A stretch of 8,616 nt of DNA from CALBPI01 sp039033695 (GTDB lineage: Bacteria > Pseudomonadota > Gammaproteobacteria > Steroidobacterales > Woeseiaceae), in NCBI GenBank assembly GCA_039033695.1, contig JBCCCC010000136.1:1-8616 (forward strand), in the 5' to 3' direction. The notes beneath the pieces are model-generated. The model was not told where the DNA came from. It did not search any database and saw nothing but the letters and a program-made list of their open reading frames with translations. A program made the translations under genes and the position numbers. This document shows, piece by piece, positions 1 to 5,543 of the stretch; position 1 is the stretch's first letter; every line of letters begins with the position of its first letter.

Positions 1-993
1 ATCTGTCTCCGACTGAATGACGAGCGCGTTGGTAATCGTGCCCGAGTAACCCTCGTCGATGTCAATCGAATCATCACGTACGTACAAGGCCACGAAATTC
101 GTGAAGTTGACCGCACCGCCAAACATCTCGATGCCATCGTCAAACGTTGAGTAGACCTGCAGGTTTTCGACAATCGTGTTGCGGCCAACACCGCCGAACG
201 AAATGCCGTTCAGCTCATCGCCGTTACCAACCTGAGCGCCAGTGTGCTTGACGACAACGTATTCTAGTCGGCCCGAGCTGTCATCATTGTTGTCACCGCC
301 ATATTGGGACTCGTCAAGACCGGCCGCGCCTTCCGCATCGACGTGACAGTCTGTGGTCGCCAGATCGCCACCTGCCACTGAGCCGGTGTAATCACACTGA
401 TTTGTAACACCAAAGCCGTTAATCACCATGCCGCCCCACTGCTGGACGTCATCAAACGCCACGGTGTCGTTCACGTCTGACACAGAAGTAAAGGTGATGG
501 GCGCATCCGCGCGACCGACTGCAAACAATTGCGAGCCACGGTTGATAATCAGGAAGTCGGCGCTTGATTGCCACGCCAGCGTGGCACCGGCCTCAACCGT
601 CAAAACTGGGCCATCACCGCCTTCGGTGATATTGGCGCCAGCCAGCCCTGCGTCGGTGTCAAAGGTTTCACCAACGAACATGCTGCCCTCAAAGATATGA
701 GCGCCGCCGTTCGGCAATGCCGGAATGGTCAGATCAACTGTGAGGTTGTTGCCGGCATCGACGAATGAAGGTGCATAGGTGCAGTTTTGTCCATCATATA
801 CGCCTGTGATTTCTTGGCCGCCGGTGTTCGTGTAAGACGCGCAAGCATCATTCGCGTTGCCGCCGCCGCCCGTGTTTGTTGTGTTGTTGCTATCGGTGAC
901 GGTCGTTCTGGGTTCAATGTTGATGTCTCCGCCACCACAGCCTGCCAAGATGACAACTGCGACCGCTCCGGGGACAAGATTGATGCGCTTCAT
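1..993 (-). CDS. Exported lipoprotein with predicted right-handed beta-helix, partial (C-terminus beyond window)
   Basis: The frame is open for 331 codons from ATG at 993 to the left edge without a stop, so the C-terminus is missing. The start is supported by GGAG at 1001-1004, seven bases upstream. Residues 1-19 form a lipoprotein signal: K2 R3, a hydrophobic stretch, then the lipobox L16-A17-G18-C19. The residue after the cysteine is Gly, not Asp, which favours outer-membrane sorting. An Asn/Thr/Gly-rich linker follows (about 33-48). From about 85 on, the protein has beta-helix-like repeats and conserved-looking pieces such as GSQLFAVG..APITFTS, QWGGMVINGFG, SGRLEYVVVKHTG and NTIVENLQVYSTFDDGIEMFGG. 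From memory, these resemble large secreted proteins of Gammaproteobacteria and Bacteroidetes that are often misnamed multidrug transporter. The family's function is unknown. A surface adhesive or binding role is inference. It is transcribed divergently from the gene at 1329. Confidence 0.85.
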   Translation of the reverse strand, partial: MKRINLVPGAVAVVILAGCGGGDINIEPRTTVTDSNNTTNTGGGGNANDACASYTNTGGQEITGVYDGQNCTYAPSFVDAGNNLTVDLTIPALPNGGAHIFEGSMFVGETFDTDAGLAGANITEGGDGPVLTVEAGATLAWQSSADFLIINRGSQLFAVGRADAPITFTSVSDVNDTVAFDDVQQWGGMVINGFGVTNQCDYTGSVAGGDLATTDCHVDAEGAAGLDESQYGGDNNDDSSGRLEYVVVKHTGAQVGNGDELNGISFGGVGRNTIVENLQVYSTFDDGIEMFGGAVNFTNFVALYVRDDSIDIDEGYSGTITNALVIQSETD

Positions 994-1041
994 GATAAGA
1001 CTCCAAATTCGCATTCGACAGTGCGTACGTTTTTAGATTTC

Positions 1042-1069
1042 AACCGGGAAAACACCCGGTTTGAAACCG
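1042..1069. promoter_or_regulatory. Two overlapping inverted repeats in the lipoprotein leader
   Basis: AACCGGG (1042-1048) and CCCGGTT (1055-1061) are perfect arms around a six-base spacer. The right arm overlaps a second palindrome, CGGTTT-g-AAACCG (1057-1069). They lie about 50-75 bases upstream of the lipoprotein start, so they could be operators or alternative hairpins in its 5' leader. No T-run follows on either strand, so this is not an intrinsic terminator. Confidence 0.4.
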
Positions 1070-1152
1070 TTAGCTTCAGGTAAATCAAGGAACAGGGCCT
1101 CAGCGATCCCTGCGAGATGGCCGTAACGGTAGGTTTGCTATGTGAAACTTAG

Positions 1153-1168
1153 GTGACACGCGTGTTAC
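1153..1168. promoter_or_regulatory. 16-base near-perfect palindrome, candidate operator
   Basis: GTGACACG-CGTGTTAC is symmetric at 14 of 16 positions, with a perfect ten-base core ACACGCGTGT centred on CG. It is in the middle of the divergent region, a typical place for a dimeric helix-turn-helix regulator that controls both directions. No regulator gene lies in the window, so the binding protein is unknown. Confidence 0.4.
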
Positions 1169-1229
1169 AGGAAAATGACAAGCTCGGTTTCAACAGACTC
1201 GCCATGTACTCAAGGGGCAAAATTTCAAT

Positions 1230-1239
1230 CACTTAAGTG
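1230..1239. promoter_or_regulatory. Ten-base perfect palindrome CACTTAAGTG
   Basis: This perfect palindrome lies about 90 bases before the start of the gene at 1329. It is followed by the AT-rich stretch 1240-1250, which contains TATTAA (1243-1248), a possible but unsupported -10 element. Short palindromes arise by chance, so the assignment is tentative. Confidence 0.2.
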
Positions 1240-1248
1240 CATTATTAA

Positions 1249-1259
1249 GAAACCGTTTC
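1249..1259. promoter_or_regulatory. Palindrome GAAAC-c-GTTTC, candidate operator
   Basis: Perfect five-base arms surround one central base, about 70 bases before the start at 1329. It carries the same GAAACCG half-site as 1063-1069 and (inverted) 1185-1191. This suggests one regulator binding several times across the divergent region. Confidence 0.3.
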
Positions 1260-1328
1260 AACTTCTGACGCCGTCGGACCGCACCGGTCGGCTGGCAAAC
1301 CGGGACGGGTGCCTGTAGCTTCTGCGCG

Positions 1329-2219
1329 ATGACCGAGAACGCACTTTCTATTGTTGGTGTCCCTGAGCACTTCAACTTACCGTGGCTCTTTTTAGTGGCG
1401 AAACAGTCGCTGTCTGACCAGGGCATATCGCTTGAGTGGCAAGATGTGCCGCAAGGCACTGGCGCAATGATAGACATGCTTAATGACGGCACGGCCGATA
1501 TCGCACTGCTGCTCACCGAAGGCGCCATCGCCGGCGTTGCCAGAGGGGACAACTTGCGACTCCTGGGCGGCTGGATCGATACACCCCTGCAATGGGGCGT
1601 ACATGTCGCCGGCAACTCGGCGCGTCGGGAACCGCATGACTTGATCGGCGGTCGCTTCGCTATAAGCCGTTTTGGTTCGGGCTCGCACCTGATGGCCGGA
1701 ATCTACGCGGACCAGCCGCACTGGGCGGGCATGCCCCCCGAGTTCGTCGTCGTGGACACACTCGATGGTGCACGCAAAGCACTGGCCAACAACAATGCCG
1801 AGATCTTTCTGTGGGAACGCTATACAACCAAACCGTATGTCGACAACGGTGAGTTCCGGCGGGTTGATATCCTACCGACTCCGTGGCCCTGCTTCGTTGC
1901 CTGTGCGCGAGCGGATTTAGGCGAAGAACGCCAACGCATTGCTTTCACAGTATTGCAAGCGGCATGCGACTGCGCCGCCGCGCTGTTGCAAACCGACGAT
2001 GTGGCGCTTGAGTTTTCGCAACGCTACGCGTTATCGATTGACGACGTGCGAGATTGGTTGCAGGTAACACGCTGGTCAACCGACGGCGGGCTGCCGGCCG
2101 ATTTACCGTGGTCAGTTGGGACAGCGCTGCTCAACGTCAAAATGATTGATGCGCTGCCGGTACCCGAACGTGTGTTTGCACAACATGCTCGATTGATAAA
2201 CGACGGAGACACATCGTGA
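1329..2219 (+). CDS. Periplasmic-binding-protein-fold protein without signal peptide (Ca3427/NMT1-like)
   Basis: This 296-residue protein begins MTENALSIVGVPEHFNLP. It has an N-terminal beta strand and no signal peptide, so it should be cytoplasmic, unlike true transporter receptors. Residues 36-94 (WQDVPQGTGAMIDMLNDG, then DIALLLTEGAIAGVARG, then LQWGVHVAG) match the pattern of the fold-II binding-protein family typified, as I recall it, by Candida albicans Ca3427, related to NMT1/THI5-like proteins. Residues 106-121 (IGGRFAISRFGSGSHL) look like the hinge and ligand-binding loop. ATG 1329 is the first start codon after the in-frame stop at 1266. No clear Shine-Dalgarno site precedes it, only GGGACGGG about 20 bases away. 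No ABC permease or ATPase gene is nearby. The stop overlaps the next gene's start. The ligand and role are unknown; binding of a pyrimidine-like or other small metabolite would be a guess. Confidence 0.85.
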   Translation: MTENALSIVGVPEHFNLPWLFLVAKQSLSDQGISLEWQDVPQGTGAMIDMLNDGTADIALLLTEGAIAGVARGDNLRLLGGWIDTPLQWGVHVAGNSARREPHDLIGGRFAISRFGSGSHLMAGIYADQPHWAGMPPEFVVVDTLDGARKALANNNAEIFLWERYTTKPYVDNGEFRRVDILPTPWPCFVACARADLGEERQRIAFTVLQAACDCAAALLQTDDVALEFSQRYALSIDDVRDWLQVTRWSTDGGLPADLPWSVGTALLNVKMIDALPVPERVFAQHARLINDGDTS

Positions 2220-2800
2220 TGAAGTTTTATTGGCACCCAAAGACACGCTCGGCTCGGGTCGGCTGGATGTTGGAGGAAGTCGGCTGTGAGTATGAGAAAG
2301 TCCTGATCGATATTCGCGATGAGGACGCGCGCGGCAATGCGGACTTTCGCGCTGCAAGTCCGCTCGGAAAAGTACCCGCGCTGGCAGATGGCGAGAATCG
2401 TCTGGCCGACTCCGCGGCCATCTGTCTTTACCTGGCCGATCGCTATTCGCAAGGTACACTGGCGCCTGCCATTGATGCCGATACGCGCGGCACGTTCTTG
2501 TTCTGGATGTTCTTCGCACCTGGCGTTATCGAGCCTTGCATGGCCGAGCGGTTCGGCACATCACAAGCCAACCGCGTATCGCATGGCTGGGGAGATTTTG
2601 CGACGATGATCGAGTGCCTTGAGACCGCGCTTGACAAGGACCACTGGCTTGTCGCCAACACGTTTAGCGCTGCCGACGTGATGGTGGGTGGAAGCTGCCA
2701 TTTCATGCAGCAGTTTGGCATCTTGCCTGAGTCACGGCCGATAGCGTCGTATATTGAACGCTGCACCCAACGGCCAGCGTTTCAGCGAGGTTTCGTGTAG
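2219..2800 (+). CDS. Glutathione S-transferase family protein
   Basis: This 193-residue protein has an N-terminal thioredoxin-like domain (about 1-78): MKFYWHPKTRSARV opens the first strand, SPLGKVPAL (48-55) carries the cis-proline loop with P53, and ADSAAICLYLADRY (63-76) gives the glutathione-binding D64-S65 pair. The helical C-terminal domain (about 88-193) includes FSAADVMVG (149-157) with the conserved N-capping S/T-x-x-D box. Its length fits small bacterial cytosolic GSTs. ATG 2219 overlaps the upstream stop (2217-2219), and GGAG at 2205-2208 precedes it by ten bases. A GTG one codon earlier (2216) is an equally possible start and would add one residue. The overlap implies translational coupling with the binding-protein-like gene. 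The usual role is glutathione conjugation or peroxide reduction; the substrate cannot be read from sequence. Confidence 0.9.
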   Translation: MKFYWHPKTRSARVGWMLEEVGCEYEKVLIDIRDEDARGNADFRAASPLGKVPALADGENRLADSAAICLYLADRYSQGTLAPAIDADTRGTFLFWMFFAPGVIEPCMAERFGTSQANRVSHGWGDFATMIECLETALDKDHWLVANTFSAADVMVGGSCHFMQQFGILPESRPIASYIERCTQRPAFQRGFV

Positions 2801-2806
2801 CGCAAC

Positions 2807-3217
2807 CTAGCTCGCCTCGGCGCCTTTCTTGATCCAGGCGCTGGCATGCTTTTCGAAGCCTTTTGCCGGGTAGTAACTCTCGGCGTTCGGTGCGCTTAGC
2901 AATATCAACAGGCAGGCGGGCGCCAGCAACGCCTGGGTATTCGCCATGAGTGCCTCTCCGATACCTTTGCCTTGATAAGCCTTGTCGACCGCGAGATCCG
3001 ACAGATAGCAGCAATACGCAAAATCAGTCACCGAACGCGCGATGCCGACGAGCTCATCGCCGTCCCATGCCGTCATCATGATATCGGCGTTCAGAACCAT
3101 AGAAGCGATGCGGTCGCGCTCAGAAACAGGCCGGCGCTCTGCCAACCCGGATCGATCCAGTAGTGACAGAAACTGATCAGCATCGATCGGTTCCTCATCA
3201 GTGTAGAAAATACTCAT
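2807..3217 (-). CDS. GNAT-family N-acetyltransferase
   Basis: This 136-residue protein has a single GNAT domain. Motif A is residues 72-91 (LSDLAVDKAYQGKGIGEALM), with the acetyl-CoA pyrophosphate loop Q82-G-K-G85-I-G87 fitting Q/R-x-x-G-x-G/A. Motif B is around 112-128 (AESYYPAKGFEKHASAW), with Y115/Y116 placed like the family's general acid. The length is normal for a minimal GNAT protein. ATG 3217 is preceded only by a weak GAGA site about ten bases away. The stop faces the GST stop across six bases, leaving no room for a separate terminator. The substrate is not predictable. Its upstream region (3218-3417) contains a 15-base palindrome, and the terminator of the upstream small gene isolates it from that transcript. 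Confidence 0.9.
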   Translation of the reverse strand: MSIFYTDEEPIDADQFLSLLDRSGLAERRPVSERDRIASMVLNADIMMTAWDGDELVGIARSVTDFAYCCYLSDLAVDKAYQGKGIGEALMANTQALLAPACLLILLSAPNAESYYPAKGFEKHASAWIKKGAEAS

Positions 3218-3315
3218 TGTGAAGTCTCAATTCTTAGGATCGGCGGCTCGATCCGCCAGGGCAAAGACGCCATGACACTGCCTACCGACAACACGCCGTT
3301 GAGATCAGCGACGCT

Positions 3316-3330
3316 ACACGACGGTCGTGT
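3316..3330. promoter_or_regulatory. 15-base perfect palindrome ACACGAC-g-GTCGTGT
   Basis: Seven-base perfect arms surround one central base, about 100 bases upstream of the acetyltransferase start and downstream of the terminator at 3418-3451. The position fits an operator near that gene's promoter, although I cannot place -35/-10 elements with confidence. As RNA it could also form a stem, but the single-base loop makes a DNA-binding site more likely. Confidence 0.35.
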
Positions 3331-3417
3331 CAGTAGTAGTACAGCATAAGCGATGCAGCAATACTCAACGCTTGAGCATAAACCATAACTGTCCGTGAAG
3401 CCGAACGCCAAGGACAC

Positions 3418-3451
3418 AAAAAACCCGCCCGGACAAGTGTCGGAACGGGTT
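3418..3451 (-). terminator. Intrinsic terminator of the small membrane-protein gene
   Basis: Read on the minus strand, AACCCG (from 3451) pairs with CGGGTT (ending 3422). An inner stem TGTCGG/CCG-g-ACA sits around a two-base loop. The hairpin runs straight into six T's (3423-3418). It lies 30 bases past the stop at 3481. A second small hairpin, GGCCT (3455-3459) with AGGCC (3470-3474), fills the space between stop and terminator. Confidence 0.75.
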
Positions 3452-3480
3452 GGTGGCCTCTGGGTTGCCAGGCCGAGGAA

Positions 3481-3597
3481 TTAACCAAACGCGATCGACA
3501 AACCAATGATGACGAGTATTGCCAACGGCGCTGCGAGAAAAGCAAATAGTCTTCGTCTGCGCTGCCTGCGTGTTTCATCAGAAGGTCCTGCGTTCAT
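3481..3597 (-). CDS. Small single-span membrane protein, 38 residues
   Basis: I do not recognise this protein. It begins MNAGPSDETRRQRRRR, a hydrophilic and strongly basic N-terminus. One hydrophobic segment follows (about 17-37, LFAFLAAPLAILVIIG and on), ending in FG before TAA. The basic cluster before the span predicts N-in, C-out topology. ATG 3597 has a strong GAGGAG site at 3607-3612 with nine-base spacing. An in-frame ATG at 3606 directly abuts that site, so it is less likely. An intrinsic terminator lies 30 bases after the stop, so the gene appears to be a complete monocistronic unit. Such proteins often stabilise or regulate a larger membrane complex, but no partner is visible here. 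The gene is too short for routine gene finders. Confidence 0.65.
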   Translation of the reverse strand: MNAGPSDETRRQRRRRLFAFLAAPLAILVIIGLSIAFG

Positions 3598-3606
3598 GTG
3601 ATACAT

Positions 3607-3612
3607 CTCCTC
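3607..3612 (-). promoter_or_regulatory. Strong ribosome binding site of the 38-residue gene
   Basis: GAGGAG on the minus strand lies nine bases from ATG 3597 and zero bases from the in-frame ATG at 3606. The spacing decides for the start at 3597. It is one of the best Shine-Dalgarno matches in the window, which argues that the short frame is translated. Confidence 0.65.
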
Positions 3613-3801
3613 AATCCAGTCTTGTTATTAGATCCCAGCGCAGGTCACGTCCAGCATCGACGTCTTATGCTCCCGGCGGTTAGTGCACTCAGTCAGCAAG
3701 TCAGCCGTAACGACGTCGATTGCCGCCTCACAGATGGAATCGTAACACGCATGACTACCGCGATGTGCGCGCTAAAGCGTAACTGTCGACTAGTGTATAC
3801 C

Positions 3802-3823
3802 CCAACTCGCAGTTGGCTTTTTT
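3802..3823 (+). terminator. Orphan intrinsic terminator, rightward
   Basis: CCAACT (3802-3807) and AGTTGG (3811-3816) pair around a CGC loop, followed by C and six T's (3818-3823). The T-run is on the plus strand only. No rightward gene with support ends just before it, and sdaA begins about 290 bases later. It may end a small RNA transcribed from about 3620-3800 or act as an attenuator in a long sdaA leader. Confidence 0.6.
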
Positions 3824-4113
3824 CCGCCATCGAGATCGGCCCCTACGAATGCACCGTGACCGCTCCTCGGGCCTGAGCACTGGACGGGTCGACGCGTGCT
3901 GTGCTGTCAGTCGCCGCCGCCGACCAATGTTGCTACGCCCTTTCAACCGGCGCGTGCACACGCTGCAACATGCAACGGCGCAAGTCCCGACATGAATCAT
4001 GAAGGCATCCTGCGCCACGGATCCGACTGCGCGCGTGCGGTTTGCGCTGCCGTGCATTCCCCCAGCGACAGTGTCGGCGTAAGATATGCACTGGCCAGCG
4101 GGGGCGCATCGGC
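3824..4113 (+). promoter_or_regulatory. Region upstream of sdaA, no gene seen
   Basis: This stretch is GC-rich and I find no supported coding frame in it. I also see no riboswitch consensus that I recognise, including the glycine class that might be expected by a serine gene. It should contain the sdaA promoter. Near the gene it holds a palindrome (4066-4076), TAAGAT at 4080-4085 as a possible -10 without a good -35, and a C-tract able to pair with the G-rich ribosome binding site. Confidence 0.4.
4059..4104 (+). promoter_or_regulatory. Possible sdaA operator and ribosome-site hairpin
   Basis: CGACA-g-TGTCG (4066-4076) is a perfect palindrome about 40 bases before the sdaA start. Around it, CCCCC-a-GC (4059-4066) can pair with GCGGGGG (4098-4104), with one bulged base. 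The right arm is the G-run that serves as the sdaA Shine-Dalgarno site, nine bases from ATG 4114. If the promoter lies upstream of 4059, this pairing could limit translation. Both ideas are inference from symmetry alone. Confidence 0.25.
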
Positions 4114-5511
4114 ATGACCATCAGCGTATTCAACTTGTTCAAGATCGGCATCGGGCCATCCAGCTCGCACACCGTCGGTCCCATGCTCGCGAGCGAGCGT
4201 TTCGTGCGCGCGCTGCAGTCTGCAGGCACGCTCACGACCGTGGCCAAGATCGAGGTGCAACTCTTTGGCTCACTGGGCGCAACCGGGCGCGGGCATGGCA
4301 CACACAAGGCGGTGCAGCTCGGACTCATGGGGCGACTCCCGGACGAGATCGATCCTGACGAGATCCCCGACCTACTGGCAGAAATCGAATCATCGCGGAC
4401 GCTGACCCTGGGCGGCGAGCATGCAATACGATTCAAGCCCAAAGAGCATCTGAAGTTTCGCGTTCGCCAGAAGCTGCCCTACCATCCGAATGCAATGCGC
4501 CTGAGTGCCTATGACGAAAACGGTGCTACCATCGACGAGCAGGCCTTTTACTCAGTCGGCGGCGGATTTGTGGTCGATGAACAGCAAGCCGCCGAGGGGC
4601 AGATAGTCGCCGAACAAGTGGCGCTGAAATACCCTTTCACGACGGCTGCACAATTACTGGCCCATTGCGATGCCAATCAGCTACGGATATCGGACGTGAT
4701 GCGGCGCAATGAACATGCCTGGCACACGGATGAAGAGATCGATACGCAGCTGGACGCCATATGGGCGGCCATGCAGGATTGCGTGCGACGCGGCTGCGAG
4801 CGAAGCGGCGTACTGCCAGGCCTCAAAGTCCGGCGCCGCGCCGCGCAAATGTACAGTCAGCTGTGCGAACGTCCCGAAGCCGGTTTATCCGACCCGCTTA
4901 CCATTATGGACTGGGTCAATCTGTACGCGCTGGCCGTCAACGAGGAGAACGCGGCGGGCGGCCGCGTAGTTACCGCGCCGACCAATGGCGCGGCGGGTAT
5001 CGTGCCGTCGGTGCTGCACTACTATCAACGCTTCTGCAGCGGCGCTAGCCAGGACGGGATCCGCCGTTTCTTGCTCACCTGCGGCGCGATCGGCATTCTG
5101 TTCAAGGAAAACGCCTCGATCAGCGGCGCTGAAGTCGGCTGCCAGGGAGAGGTCGGATCGGCATGTTCGATGGCGGCCGGGGCGCTGACTGAGGTCCTGG
5201 GCGGCACGCCGTCGCAATGTGAGAACGCGGCAGAGATCGCCATGGAGCATAATCTTGGCCTCACCTGCGACCCCATCGCCGGGCTGGTTCAGGTGCCGTG
5301 CATCGAGCGAAATGCGATGGCGTCGGTCAAGGCTATCAATGCGTCTCGGCTGGCGTTACGCGGTGATGGCGAACACATGGTATCGCTCGACAAAGTCATC
5401 CAGACGATGCGCGAAACCGGCCGTGACATGATGGCGAAGTACAAAGAGACAGCGCGCGGCGGGCTGGCGGCAAACGTTGTCGAGGTGCCCGTCAACTACG
5501 TTGAATGCTAG
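4114..5511 (+). CDS. sdaA: L-serine dehydratase, single-chain 4Fe-4S type
   Basis: This 465-residue cytosolic enzyme deaminates L-serine to pyruvate and ammonia. E. coli SdaA is about the same length (454). Both domains are fused in one chain. The serine-binding loop GPSSSHTVGPM is at 14-24, GATGRGHGTHKA at about 55-66 and PTNGAAG at 289-295. The cluster cysteines are C343 (in EVGCQGEVGSAC), C385 and C396 (in LTCDPIAGLVQVPC). Their spacing of 42 and 11 matches what I recall for the Legionella enzyme. The last residue is cysteine (C465), fitting the tail-in-mouth arrangement in which the C-terminal Cys occupies the active site until serine displaces it. ATG 4114 is chosen because MTISVFNLFKIGIGPSSSH is the normal family start and a G-run (4100-4104) precedes it. 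A TTG at 4042 would add 24 atypical residues. It converges with the oxidoreductase operon, 32 bases between stops. Confidence 0.97.
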   Translation: MTISVFNLFKIGIGPSSSHTVGPMLASERFVRALQSAGTLTTVAKIEVQLFGSLGATGRGHGTHKAVQLGLMGRLPDEIDPDEIPDLLAEIESSRTLTLGGEHAIRFKPKEHLKFRVRQKLPYHPNAMRLSAYDENGATIDEQAFYSVGGGFVVDEQQAAEGQIVAEQVALKYPFTTAAQLLAHCDANQLRISDVMRRNEHAWHTDEEIDTQLDAIWAAMQDCVRRGCERSGVLPGLKVRRRAAQMYSQLCERPEAGLSDPLTIMDWVNLYALAVNEENAAGGRVVTAPTNGAAGIVPSVLHYYQRFCSGASQDGIRRFLLTCGAIGILFKENASISGAEVGCQGEVGSACSMAAGALTEVLGGTPSQCENAAEIAMEHNLGLTCDPIAGLVQVPCIERNAMASVKAINASRLALRGDGEHMVSLDKVIQTMRETGRDMMAKYKETARGGLAANVVEVPVNYVEC

Positions 5512-5519
5512 CCCCGCCT

Positions 5520-5537
5520 GTCGCGAGCGCATGCGAC
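5520..5537. terminator. Weak hairpin between convergent genes
   Basis: GTCGC (5520-5524) and GCGAC (5533-5537) are perfect five-base arms around an eight-base loop, in the gap between the sdaA and oxidoreductase stops. Neither strand has a T-run, so an intrinsic terminator is doubtful. It may be a 3'-end stabilising stem or chance. Confidence 0.25.
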
Positions 5538-5543
5538 CAGCGG

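Larger units (their letters stand above)
994..1328. promoter_or_regulatory. Divergent intergenic region with several inverted repeats
   Basis: These 335 bases separate two divergent genes, and I see no coding frame with support in them. They hold at least five symmetric elements, listed separately. The 7-mer GAAACCG occurs three times: forward at 1063-1069, reversed at 1185-1191 and forward at 1249-1255. No pair of -35/-10 hexamers on either strand is close enough to consensus for me to place a promoter. Both divergent promoters must nevertheless lie here. Confidence 0.55.

Noticed and set aside
1042..1062. Intrinsic terminator from the AACCGGG/CCCGGTT hairpin
   Set aside because: No T-run follows on either strand and no gene ends there. 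It lies in the leader of the lipoprotein gene.
428..1083. Short plus-strand open frames opposite the lipoprotein gene
   Set aside because: The minus strand carries one uninterrupted 331-codon frame with a signal peptide, lipobox and ribosome site, so these are its shadows.
1229..2519. Several minus-strand open frames of 109-142 codons opposite the binding-protein-like and GST genes
   Set aside because: They overlap one another and lie antisense to two well-supported genes. None shows a domain pattern.
3598..3876. Open frame of 92 codons on the plus strand
   Set aside because: It runs straight through the intrinsic terminator at 3802-3823 and is antisense to the small gene's leader. No ribosome site or protein-like pattern is visible.
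4042..4113. N-terminal extension of sdaA from a TTG start
   Set aside because: The extra 24 residues are Arg/Cys-rich and unlike the family. ATG 4114 gives the standard N-terminus and has a G-rich ribosome site nine bases upstream.
3600..4113. tRNA gene or riboswitch in the central gap
   Set aside because: I looked for a T-loop and acceptor pairing and for glycine-riboswitch core elements upstream of sdaA, and found none.
3896..4117. Open frame of 73 codons (GTG start) whose stop overlaps the sdaA ATG as ATGA
   Set aside because: The overlap resembles translational coupling, but there is no ribosome site and the composition is Ala/Pro/Cys/His-rich as in random GC-rich DNA. No domain pattern is visible.
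3933..4442. Long minus-strand open frame (169 codons) opposite the start of sdaA
   Set aside because: It is a shadow of the GC-rich sdaA codons. It has no ribosome site and its sequence is dominated by Ser/Arg/Pro.
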